From the NCBI GenBank assembly GCA_040880305.1, contig JBBDIP010000060.1:1-56639 (forward strand): a DNA stretch of 56,639 bases, read 5' to 3'. The stretch is from JBBDIP01 sp040880305. GTDB lineage: Bacteria > Bacillota > Sulfobacillia > Fermentithermobacillales > Fermentithermobacillaceae. Shown here in pieces: positions 33,141-40,739 of this stretch (positions within the stretch are counted from its first letter, which is position 1; each line of letters opens with the position of its first letter). The translations under genes and the position numbers were made by a program. The notes under the pieces are model-generated. The model did no database searches, had not been told where the DNA came from, and saw only the letters and a program-made list of their open reading frames with translations.

Positions 33141-33409
33141 TTGAAAAGGTACCTGACGCAGACAAAGACCACCGACCCGGGCGCCATGGCTCGGGAGTAC
33201 GAAGGGCTCCCCAGCGACATCGCCGGACTGGTGGGGGTGGTGCAGAACGTCTTTCTGCACATCCACTGGGCGGCCAGGTACGGGGTTACCCCTACTGACG
33301 AGCAGGAGCAGCACGTCCAGGCCAGGTTGGTCTCTGGGTCGGCGAGTACTGGGACGGTCAGCGCTGGATCACGGTTGACGCCCAGATAGACGAACTGGCG
33401 GGGGTGTAG
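33141..33409 (+). pseudogene. Decayed transglutaminase-like gene
   Basis: Two pieces of one protein remain in different frames. The first (frame of 33141) encodes the N-terminal part (YLTQTKTTDPGAMAREYEGL and IHWAARYGV). About base 33325 the sequence jumps to a second piece, in the frame of 33338, reading VGEYWDGQRWITVDAQIDEL, then stops at 33409. In intact relatives known to me these pieces are separated by the catalytic cysteine region, which is missing. An internal deletion with loss of frame is the simplest reading. The remnant is convergent with the histidine kinase gene, with two bases between the ends. Confidence 0.7.
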
Positions 33410-33411
33410 GG

Positions 33412-34970
33412 CTAGGCTAACAGCGGGATCGCGATGAAGAACTTCGATCCGTGGCCGGCCGTGCTTTCCACCCACAGTGAACCGTGGTGCTGCTCGACAA
33501 TGAACCGCGCAATTGACAACCCGAGGCCTGCTCCCGACTTCGCGCGGGAGCGGGCCTTGTCCGCCCGGTAGAAGCGCTCGAAGATGTGCGCGATGTCCTG
33601 CTCTGGGATGCCGGGGCCCTGATCGGAGACGGAGATCACCGCGCGGAGTGGACCGCCAGGGGCCGGCACGCTTGCCGAGAGCCCGCCACTCCCGGCGTCT
33701 ACGCTTAGCGCCACCCGGATCTGACCGCCGTGAGGGGAGTACTTCACCGCGTTGTCCAGGATGTTGAGCACCGCACGGGTCAGGCGGTCGGCGGACCCCG
33801 TTGCCTTGAACTGAAAGCGGGCAGCGGTGTCCTCATCCACCGAAAGGCTCACATCCAGGTCTTTTTGCTTCGCCAGGGGGAGGATGGTCTCCACCGTGCT
33901 CCGCACCACTGCCGCGACGTCCACATCCTTCATCTCTGCGGGGATCTCGCCTGCCTCCAGCCTGGCAAGGTAGAACAGGTCGTCGACCAGCCTGGACAGT
34001 CGCTCCGATTCCTCGTGGATTATGTTGAGAGTGCGGGACTTCTCGGCCTCGTCTTTGATTATGCCGTCGCGCAGGGCTTCCACGAAGCCGCGGATGGACG
34101 TGACCGGAGTCCGCAGGTCGTGGGATATGTCCGACATCATGTTGGTACGCTCGTCCATCAGGGCTTGCAGTTTCTCCTTCTCCTTGGTGAGGCTGTCGAT
34201 GAGGGCGGAGATCTCGCCCGACATCGAGTTCATGGCTTCCGCCAGGTCGCCCAACTCGTCCTGCGACTTGACCTCAAGCCGTTCGGAGAAGTTGCCTTTG
34301 GAGATGGAGCGCGCCGCTTGCGACATCTTCCGCAAGGGGTCGGTGATTGACGAGGACATGAAGTAGGCCACGACCAGCGCTACTCCCGAGGCGAGCATGG
34401 CAGCCCTCAGGACGTACCGGCTCACTTCCAGCGCGGTCTGCCGGGCAGCCGTACGGACAGATCCCACAATCAGGAGAGAGCCGGTGATGCGGCCTACTGT
34501 CACCCACGGCACCGACACGGCTAGTGCATCCGCGCCGGCGGCGGTGTAGTCGAAAGTGTCGATGCGGCCCTGCCTTAGTGTCCTACTGATGAAGTTGGAC
34601 GGTACGGTCTCTCCGGCCAGGCTCCTTCCATCGGTGACGGTGTCTACGAGGATGGCTCCGCGGCTATCGGTCACCAAGACTCGAGACTGTGTTGTCGCGG
34701 CGACATAGGCGACGAGTTGCTGAATAGCCGCCGTGTCAGCGGGGACAACGCCAGACTGTTCCAAAAACCGCTGTACGCTGGGGCCCACGGCGGCCAGTTG
34801 GGCCNNNNNNNNNNATCCGGAAAGAACGCCAGCGCCGTCGGAGACCCGCCCCCCGCCGCCTGCCTGAAGAACACCTCCAATAGCCGGAAGTGGTAGACCC
34901 CCATGGTCACCGCGACGAGCAGTATGATGGCGATGAACATCAACAGTAGCCTTCCACGGAGCGACGACAG
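33412..34970 (-). CDS. Sensor histidine kinase (HAMP, HisKA, HATPase), interrupted by an assembly gap
   Basis: Membrane kinase partner of the OmpR-type regulator upstream. An N-terminal helix (LLLMFIAIILLVAVTMG) begins the protein. After the ten-N gap come an extracytoplasmic sensor region and a second helix (MLASGVALVVAYFM). A HAMP domain, the phospho-acceptor His in SHDLRTPVTSIRGF, the N box NILDNAVKYS and the G boxes DQGPGIP and GAGLGLSI follow. The reading frame on the two sides of the N-run is not the same with ten bases, so the true gap length must differ. No ATG, GTG or TTG lies after the GGAGG at 34979-34984 at normal spacing. A CTG at 34970 does; a TTG at 34943 is the alternative. 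Confidence 0.88.
34805..34814. other. Assembly gap (ten N)
   Basis: Placeholder of unknown true length inside the histidine kinase gene. Keeping one frame across it needs a length of 3k+2, so ten is not the real size. Confidence 0.98.
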
Positions 34971-34982
34971 GCGGACTACCTC

Positions 34983-35738
34983 CTACCGTTCAGGATGGTA
35001 CTCGAACTTGTAGCCGACTCCCCAGGCGGTCTTGATGTACGAGGGGTCGTCGGGGTCCTTCTCGATCTTCTGCCGGAGGCGGCGGACGTGGACGTCCACG
35101 GTCCGGATGTCCCCGAAGTACGTGTACTCCCACACTGTCTCCAGCAGGTACTCCCTGGTGAACACCCTGTTGGGGTTGGACGCCAGGATCCACAAGAGGT
35201 CAAACTCCTTGGGCGGCAAGCTCATGATCTGATCGCCGACGTGGACTTCCCTGGACGTCTTGTCGATCCAAAGGCCGGGGAAGGACACCGATTCGCCGTC
35301 GCCGGCGTTTGATTGGTTTGGCTGACCGGGCGCCTGGCCCTGCTCGTCCCTGAAAACAGCGCCCGCGGCGCTGTCAGTCCTGCGCAGGACGGCCTTGACT
35401 CTTGACACCAGCTCGCGGGGGCTGAAGGGCTTGGTGACGTAGTCGTCGGCACCCAGTTCGAGTCCGAGGACCTTGTCCAACTCCGCATCCTTAGCCGTGA
35501 GCATGATGACCGGGGTGTTGCTCTCCTTGCGGATCTGCTTTAGGACCTCCCAGCCGTCGAGTTCCGGGAGCATTATGTCCAGCACGATCAGGTCAGGGCT
35601 ACTTTGCTGCCATGATGAGAGCGCCTCTTTGCCGGTCCGGGCCTCGGTCACGCCAAAACCCTCATTGGACAGGTACAGGCGGATCAGTTGTCTTATATGG
35701 TCTTCGTCATCTGCAATCAGGACGGTTTTTTGGGACAC
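34983..35738 (-). CDS. OmpR/PhoB-family response regulator
   Basis: DNA-binding regulator of a two-component system. The receiver domain (about 5-120) has the acidic pair DDED, the phospho-acceptor Asp in LIVLDIMLPE, the Thr in VIMLTAKD and the Lys in VTKPFSPREL. A 30-residue Gln/Gly-rich linker (GQAPGQPNQSNAGDG) separates it from the winged helix. The winged-helix domain carries EFDLLWILASNPNRVFTRE and the family end SYIKTAWGVGYKFEY. I used the GTG at 35738, with AAGG nine bases before; an ATG at 35744 is also possible. Its stop lies a few bases before the kinase start, so translation is coupled. Confidence 0.94.
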   Translation of the reverse strand: MSQKTVLIADDEDHIRQLIRLYLSNEGFGVTEARTGKEALSSWQQSSPDLIVLDIMLPELDGWEVLKQIRKESNTPVIMLTAKDAELDKVLGLELGADDYVTKPFSPRELVSRVKAVLRRTDSAAGAVFRDEQGQAPGQPNQSNAGDGESVSFPGLWIDKTSREVHVGDQIMSLPPKEFDLLWILASNPNRVFTREYLLETVWEYTYFGDIRTVDVHVRRLRQKIEKDPDDPSYIKTAWGVGYKFEYHPER

Positions 35739-35798
35739 GGCCATCACCCTTGATAGTCATCGAAATCCGGATTACCGGGAGTGAGATTCCCCCAATGA

Positions 35799-35879
35799 CT
35801 ACGATTTCCTCCTCCGATGCAGGTTCATCTGCTGTCCATCGAAGTCGACGTCCACGTAGGCGGCGAGCATGGCGCTCAT
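35799..35879 (-). CDS. 26-residue small protein
   Basis: A short open frame with an excellent ribosome site (CCAGGAGGAAACAA before the ATG at 35879) and a consensus extended -10 just upstream. The peptide starts MSAMLAAYVDVDFDG and ends with the basic LHRRRKS. It is amphipathic rather than a membrane helix: a short hydrophobic start, acidic centre and basic tail. It lies between the ABC-2 exporter and the OmpR-type regulator on the same strand, 60 bases before the regulator. It may be a leader peptide or a functional small protein. I do not recognise it. Confidence 0.5.
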   Translation of the reverse strand: MSAMLAAYVDVDFDGQQMNLHRRRKS

Positions 35880-35900
35880 TTGTTTCCTCCTGGTGAGCGC

Positions 35901-35940
35901 ATTATAGCATCCAAGTGCGCCGGATGGCTTCCGGCGCACT
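35901..35940 (-). promoter_or_regulatory. Extended -10 promoter preceded by a ten-base palindrome
   Basis: On the minus strand the sequence ATGCTATAAT (35910-35901) forms a consensus extended -10. Its start point would be near 35894, just before the GGAGG of the 26-residue ORF. Directly upstream AGTGCGCCGG (35914-35923) and CCGGCGCACT (35931-35940) form a perfect ten-base inverted repeat. It could be an operator over the -35 region or the terminator hairpin of the ABC-2 permease gene that ends at 35975. Confidence 0.6.
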
Positions 35941-35974
35941 GGCATGGATGCATGCTTAACTGAAATGTAACATT

Positions 35975-36685
35975 CTACTCGTACTTGACACGAGTGATCC
36001 CTAGGGCGAGGAACGCGAGGCCGAGTCCGAGCATCCAAAACACCGGGGTCTTGACGCTGGCGAACACCGCCCCTTGGGTCATCACGGTGTTGAGTCCGCG
36101 CGCCGCCCATCCCTGTGGAGAGATCTTGGCGATGGTCTCCATCACGGCGTTGCCTTCGGCGGGGAAGAACACTCCGCCTAACATAGTCCCGACCACAGAG
36201 ATTCCGGTTGCGACCGCGGGTGCCTGTTGCTGGGTCCGGAGCACCGTCGCGATTAGGACGCCGAGCCCCGCCATCGCGAGGATGTACGATCCGAGCACCG
36301 CGAAGGCCGCCGGCGATAGATGGGACCAGGGGGCCTTGAACAGAACTTTAGCCGAGACGAACAGGACCCCAGCCTGGACCCACGCCACCGCGAACAGTTT
36401 GACTAGGTACCCACCCATGATCTCCACCCTGGTGACCGGGGCGGAGAGGAGGCGGCCCCAGGTCCCGTTTTGCCGCTCCTCGATGATGGACGTTGCCGAC
36501 ATCACAACGTTGAGCCCGAGGAACATCACGATCACTCCACTGCTTGCGAGCCCCGCCATCTCCTTGGGCAGGAAACTCATTATCCAGGTCATCAGCACGG
36601 GCATGCCGATGGACATGACCATAAACAGGGGGTCTCCGACCATCTGGGCGATTCCGATCCGGGCTATCGATATGGCTTTCTTCAC
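35975..36685 (-). CDS. ABC-2 type transporter permease
   Basis: Six-helix permease of an ABC-2 exporter, 236 residues. It starts MKKAISIARIGIAQMVGDP and has the conserved cytoplasmic segment IIEERQNGTWGRLLSAPVTR between helices 2 and 3. Near 180 comes GGVFFPAEGNAV followed by ISPQGWAARGL, the PxxW-like feature of the ABC-2/DrrB-type permeases. I chose the GTG at 36685, with AAGGAAG nine bases upstream, over an earlier in-frame codon. It follows the ATPase gene by 32 bases. Substrate unknown; drugs, lipids or peptides are typical. Confidence 0.88.
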   Translation of the reverse strand: MKKAISIARIGIAQMVGDPLFMVMSIGMPVLMTWIMSFLPKEMAGLASSGVIVMFLGLNVVMSATSIIEERQNGTWGRLLSAPVTRVEIMGGYLVKLFAVAWVQAGVLFVSAKVLFKAPWSHLSPAAFAVLGSYILAMAGLGVLIATVLRTQQQAPAVATGISVVGTMLGGVFFPAEGNAVMETIAKISPQGWAARGLNTVMTQGAVFASVKTPVFWMLGLGLAFLALGITRVKYE

Positions 36686-36717
36686 TAGAAGGCACTTCCT
36701 TTTGCTTGTCTGCAATC

Positions 36718-37653
36718 CTAGTTGCGCAGGCTCTTGCCGGTGAGTTTGATGAACAACCCTTCGAGGTTCGGCTTGTGGATCTGGATGCTAGAGACCCTCG
36801 CTCCGGCACCTACGAAACACCCGAACGCCAAGGCGAGCGCCTTCTCGGCCTCGTCCGTGATCAGCCTCACGCCCTGCTCCTCCTGCCTCACCTGCTCGAC
36901 CACCGGGATCGACTCCAGACGGCTCACGAGGTCTTCCGTAATCCCCGGGCACCCGATCTCAACCTCCTGGTGCTCCGATGCCTGTTTGAGCAGGTCTGAG
37001 ACCGTCCCCGCAGCCACTAGGCTGCCCTGGTCGACTATTGCCACCCGGCCGCAGAGGAGCTCGACTTCTTCCATGTAGTGACTGGTGTAGATCACCGTCG
37101 TCCCGGCGGCCGCCTGTGCCTTGACCAGGTCGAATATGCGGTTGCGTGACTGCGGGTCGACGCCGACGGTCGGCTCGTCCAGGATGAGCAGCCTCGGTTT
37201 GGTGAGGAGTCCCGCCGCAAGGTTTATCCGTCGCTTCATGCCGCCGGAGTAGCGCCCCAGAGGCTCGCCCGCCCGAGCCTTTAGGCCGACCAGATCCAGG
37301 ATCTCGTCGACTCTAGCGCTCAGCGACTTGCCGCCAAGCCCGTACATCTCGCCCCAGAACCGCAGGTTGACACGGGCCGAGAGTCTCGGGTAGAGCGCCG
37401 GTTCTTGCGGGACTATCCCCAGATCCCGCTTCACTGCCATGGCCTCTGTCCTCACGGAATGCCCGGCCACGACTACGTCTCCTGAAGTCGGCGTAAGCAA
37501 CCCCGATATGACGGATAGCGTCGTGGATTTGCCGGCCCCGTTCGGTCCGAGGAGCCCGAATACTTCTCCCTCTTCAATCTCAAAACTTAGGTCCTTCACC
37601 GCCACAGTCGCACCGTAGCGCTTGGTCAGGTTCTTGACTTCCACAAAGGCCAT
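36718..37653 (-). CDS. ABC-2 type transporter ATPase
   Basis: ATPase of the exporter formed with the next gene, 311 residues. Walker A GPNGAGKSTT lies at about 38-47, the Q-loop in GIVPQEPALYPRLS, and the signature in GRYSGGMKRRINLA. Walker B is LLILDEP with VGVDPQSR, and the H-loop is YTSHYMEE. The C-terminal 80 residues form the small domain common to DrrA-like ATPases. ATG at 37653 with AAGGGGG upstream. The NarL-type sensor and regulator genes just upstream on the same strand probably control it, as in many Bacillota exporter loci. Confidence 0.93.
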   Translation of the reverse strand: MAFVEVKNLTKRYGATVAVKDLSFEIEEGEVFGLLGPNGAGKSTTLSVISGLLTPTSGDVVVAGHSVRTEAMAVKRDLGIVPQEPALYPRLSARVNLRFWGEMYGLGGKSLSARVDEILDLVGLKARAGEPLGRYSGGMKRRINLAAGLLTKPRLLILDEPTVGVDPQSRNRIFDLVKAQAAAGTTVIYTSHYMEEVELLCGRVAIVDQGSLVAAGTVSDLLKQASEHQEVEIGCPGITEDLVSRLESIPVVEQVRQEEQGVRLITDEAEKALALAFGCFVGAGARVSSIQIHKPNLEGLFIKLTGKSLRN

Positions 37654-37842
37654 CTTACGAGCCCCCTTCTTCGTAGCCCGGGCGTTGCGGCCCGAGCGCT
37701 TCCATGGCCTATGTTACCGGGACACAGCCGAGGGCAAATCGGTCGAAAGGATGGTTTTCGGGCCGTCGGGGGAGGGCCAAAAGGAGTAGATGCGCAGCAG
37801 ACTGGGAGTAGGTCTGGAGGATGATACGGAACGGTGACTGGC

Positions 37843-38958
37843 TTAGGAGAAGGTCCTGAACGACGCCACTATTGTCGTGCCTGCTCCTGGGCTCGATACC
37901 ACGCTGAAGGCGCCGCCGTTTCGGGCGCACCGGGACTCCATGCTCGGGAGGCCGAACCCGCCGGCGCCGGACGAACCGGGCGTGAATCCTCGCCCGTTAT
38001 CGCTCACAGTGAGCGCCGCCGAGTCGTCCTGGGCCGCGAGCGTCACCGCAACACGCGTGGCGCCCGAATGCTTCTGGACATTGGCCAGGGCTTCTTGCGC
38101 GATCCTGTAGACTGCCACCTGCTGCTCAGGGGAGAGGCCGGGCGAGTCTTCCACCTTGAGGTCGACCTGCAGTCCTTGCCGTTGAGAGAAGAGCTCGCAG
38201 TGCAGGCGAAGGGCTTCCGCCAAGCCTTTCTCATCAATGAGCGACGGCTTCAGTTCGAGGATCATCGCGCGGAGTTCGTCCTGGGTGGACTGCGCTGTCT
38301 TCTCGACCAGGGCAATCAGTTCCAGGACTCTGCCAGATGGACCGGAGGCCTGGATGGCCTGTCTCAGCGAGTGCATGGCGTACACAATCCCGTGGATGCC
38401 GGAGGAAACCGAGTCGTGGAGGTCCCGCGCGACCCTGTTGCGTTCCTCTGCGAGGACGAGGCTCTCCGTGGCCTCTGTCAAGAGAGTGTCTTTCTTCGCG
38501 ATCTCCGACAGGTACTTGTTCTCGATCTCCAGAGTCAACATCTTTTGGCGAACCTGCCAGAGCCGGTACTCGATTAGGGCGACGGCCGCTCCGAATCCCA
38601 AGCCGGCGAGCATGGCCCAGAGGACGCTGCCTTTCCACGCGAGGTTGGTCCCGCGCGCCGCGAGCGCCGCCGGCAAGAACGTGACCAGCGCTATCGCGGC
38701 GAAAGCGATCACCCGCCTGACCGCGGGTTGGGTGATGCCTCGGACGGCCAGCAGGCGGTCAAGATAGGTGCCGCCCACGCCGGCAGATCCCGATAGAAGG
38801 CCAGTCAACACCGGGATCGCAAGCAGGAGAGGCCCCTTGGGCGCGCCCGGCGACGGGTTGAAGAACATGAAGGCAGAGAACGCCACCCCGAACAGCGTTC
38901 CGGCCCCGCCGCTCAAGAGCGCGGCCTTGCGGACACTGTCACCCCAACGTTCCTGCAT
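37843..38958 (-). CDS. Sensor histidine kinase, NarL partner type (HisKA_3)
   Basis: 371 residues with four hydrophobic segments in the first 155 residues and no large outside domain, so it probably senses the membrane. The HisKA_3 domain has the phospho-acceptor in ERNRVARDLHDSVSSG near 210. The ATPase domain carries IAQEALANVQKHSGA, DNGRGF and GGFGLPSMESR. ATG at 38958 with GGAGG seven bases upstream. It follows the frameshifted response regulator gene by about 30 bases. The ABC-2 exporter genes lie downstream after a 189-base gap in which I see no gene. Confidence 0.92.
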   Translation of the reverse strand: MQERWGDSVRKAALLSGGAGTLFGVAFSAFMFFNPSPGAPKGPLLLAIPVLTGLLSGSAGVGGTYLDRLLAVRGITQPAVRRVIAFAAIALVTFLPAALAARGTNLAWKGSVLWAMLAGLGFGAAVALIEYRLWQVRQKMLTLEIENKYLSEIAKKDTLLTEATESLVLAEERNRVARDLHDSVSSGIHGIVYAMHSLRQAIQASGPSGRVLELIALVEKTAQSTQDELRAMILELKPSLIDEKGLAEALRLHCELFSQRQGLQVDLKVEDSPGLSPEQQVAVYRIAQEALANVQKHSGATRVAVTLAAQDDSAALTVSDNGRGFTPGSSGAGGFGLPSMESRCARNGGAFSVVSSPGAGTTIVASFRTFS

Positions 38959-38989
38959 GGTCAGACCTCCATCCTCGCCGTGCCCCACC

Positions 38990-39636
38990 TCACACCAACC
39001 CATGCTGCATCGAATAGAGAGCCGCCTGCGTGCGGCTCTTCACGTCAAGTTTTTGAAGGATGCTCGCCACGTGCGTCTTGACAGTCTTCTCGCTCAGGTA
39101 CAATCGCGCGGCTATCTCCTTGTTGTCGAGGCCCTGGGCTATCTGCTTCAGGACGTCCAGCTCGCGAGGAGTGAGGCTCTCAATGAGCCCAGGGTCGCGT
39201 GTGCCCGAGTCTCCCTCTGCAGGTGCAGTGAACCCGCTCAGGAGTTTGGAGGCCACTTCTTCGCCCAGGTACCGGCCGCCACCGCCTTGATAGCAGCCAG
39301 GAGTTCGGGGGGAGGCGCGTCCTTCAGGATGTAACCCGAAGCGCCGGCCTTGAGAGCAGGGTATATCATGTCCCAACTGTTGAAGCTGGTCAGGACGAGG
39401 ATGCGGGTCTCCGGCCACCTGGCCTTGATGTCGCGCGCCACCTCGATGCCGCTCTGTCCGGGCATCTGGAGGTCAAGAAGGACAAGGTCCGCGGGGTTCG
39501 ACTCCAGGAACGCGATAGCAGCTGCACCGCTGCCCGCCTCGCCCAGCACATGTACGCAGGGCTCGGACTCCAGGAAAAGGCGTACGCCCTGCCTAAACAG
39601 CGGATGGTCGTCTACTATGAGGAGACTGACTCCCAT
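38990..39636 (-). pseudogene. NarL/FixJ-family response regulator with a frameshift
   Basis: Partner of the kinase at 37843. The receiver domain is read from the ATG at 39636, with the acidic pair VDDHPLFRQG, phospho-acceptor LLDLQMPG and Lys in YILKDAPP. The LuxR-type DNA-binding domain (LTPRELDVLKQIAQGLDNKE, then LSEKTVKTHVASIL) is intact but lies in another frame. The shift falls in the G/C-rich run at about 39271-39288, and one added base would restore a single protein of normal length. All key residues are kept. The call could therefore be a recent mutation, a sequencing error in a GC run, or less likely a programmed shift. Confidence 0.85.
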
Positions 39637-39646
39637 CAAACCCACC

Positions 39647-39846
39647 TTACTTCATCGTGATGCAGCCCGCGGGGCAAGCGTCCACGCATAGACCACACCC
39701 GTAGCACTTGTTTGCGTCCACATGAGTTGTTCAATGCCTGCCGTACGGTTCCCTTCGCAACTTGAAGAAGTGCACCATGTCAGCTTCGATGCGACTCGCA
39801 GGCCCTCCTCCAGGCCGAGGTTGACTTCTTCCTCCAAACGTGGCAT
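39647..39846 (-). pseudogene. Ferredoxin-domain remnant
   Basis: The end encodes a clear 4Fe-4S motif, KCYGCGLCVDACPAGC (CxxCxxCxxxCP), followed by a stop at 39647. In the same frame a TGA at 39731-39733 interrupts it, preceded by plausible coding sequence (EADMVHFFKLRREPYG). Further upstream the likely coding frame changes (LEEEVNLGLEEGLRVA from 39846). I read this as the end of an iron-sulphur protein broken by a stop and perhaps a frameshift. The parent family is not identified. It sits directly upstream of the frameshifted regulator. Confidence 0.55.
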
Positions 39847-39879
39847 TAGACTGTCGTGCTCAACAATGGAGGAGATAGC

Positions 39880-40635
39880 GTGAAAGTAGCTACAGGAGTC
39901 GAGATGCTCGCGTTGTCAGCGGTCCTTCCCGATGGCCCGACGGTCATTCATCCGGTCCTCATCTGGGACGAGAACGACGTGATCCTGGTCGATGCGGGTC
40001 TACCGGGCCAGGTGCCGGCGTTTCGCGAGGAGTTTGCGAAGGCCGGAGTCCCCTTCGACAGGCTCAACAGGATCATTGTCACTCACCAGGACCTGGACCA
40101 CATCGGTGGCCTGCGGGAAGTCCTTGACTCCGTGAGCGGCAAGGTCGAGGTTGTCTCCCACGAAGTCGAAGCGCCCTACATACAGGGAGACGCGGCGCCC
40201 ACAAAGATGGGGAAGCTTCAGGACCTTCTGAAGGTGGTTCCAGAGCAGAAGCGCCCACAGATTCAGGCGCTGATGCAGAGCATGAAGGTCGGTTACGAGC
40301 GACTTCACGTGACAGTCGACCGCACCGTGGTGCACGACGAGGAACTGCCTTTCTGCGGCGGCGTCACCGTCATCCATACTCCGGGCCATACCCCCGGCCA
40401 CATCTCCCTGTACCTGAGATCCGGCAATGTCCTGGTCACGGGCGACGCTCTATTCTGCGAAGGCGGGAGACTGGTCCTGCCCCCGGCGTTTTTCTGCTCC
40501 GACCCGGCGTTGGCAAAGGAATCCCTCAAGAAACTGGCGGCGTATGACGTCGAAACCGCGGTCTGCTATCACGGAGGAGTGTGCAAAGACGATGTCAACC
40601 GGCGCATCGCTGAGCTCGCCTCTTCGGGGATCTAG
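39880..40635 (+). CDS. MBL-fold metallo-hydrolase
   Basis: Cytoplasmic metallo-beta-lactamase-fold hydrolase, 251 residues. The metal site is visible in THQDLDHIGG near 75, in HTPGHTPGHISLY near 170, and in VLVTGDALF near 190. A final His is in VCYHGGVC near 233. The 100-130 helical insert (PTKMGKLQDLL onwards) resembles uncharacterised MBL proteins. I chose the GTG at 39880 with GGAGGA six bases upstream; an in-frame ATG at 39856 lacks a site. Divergent from the ferredoxin remnant and the regulator. The substrate is unknown; thioesters, lactones and glutathione adducts are among those used by relatives. Confidence 0.88.
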   Translation: MKVATGVEMLALSAVLPDGPTVIHPVLIWDENDVILVDAGLPGQVPAFREEFAKAGVPFDRLNRIIVTHQDLDHIGGLREVLDSVSGKVEVVSHEVEAPYIQGDAAPTKMGKLQDLLKVVPEQKRPQIQALMQSMKVGYERLHVTVDRTVVHDEELPFCGGVTVIHTPGHTPGHISLYLRSGNVLVTGDALFCEGGRLVLPPAFFCSDPALAKESLKKLAAYDVETAVCYHGGVCKDDVNRRIAELASSGI

Positions 40636-40739
40636 ACTGCTGGCCGGATCCAACACCCGCGGATCTGGCAGGTGCAATCAAGCCAGCCGGACGATATGCT
40701 TGCGCAAGAGAAGAGGATTCTTGTGGTAGGTGGCTCGAT

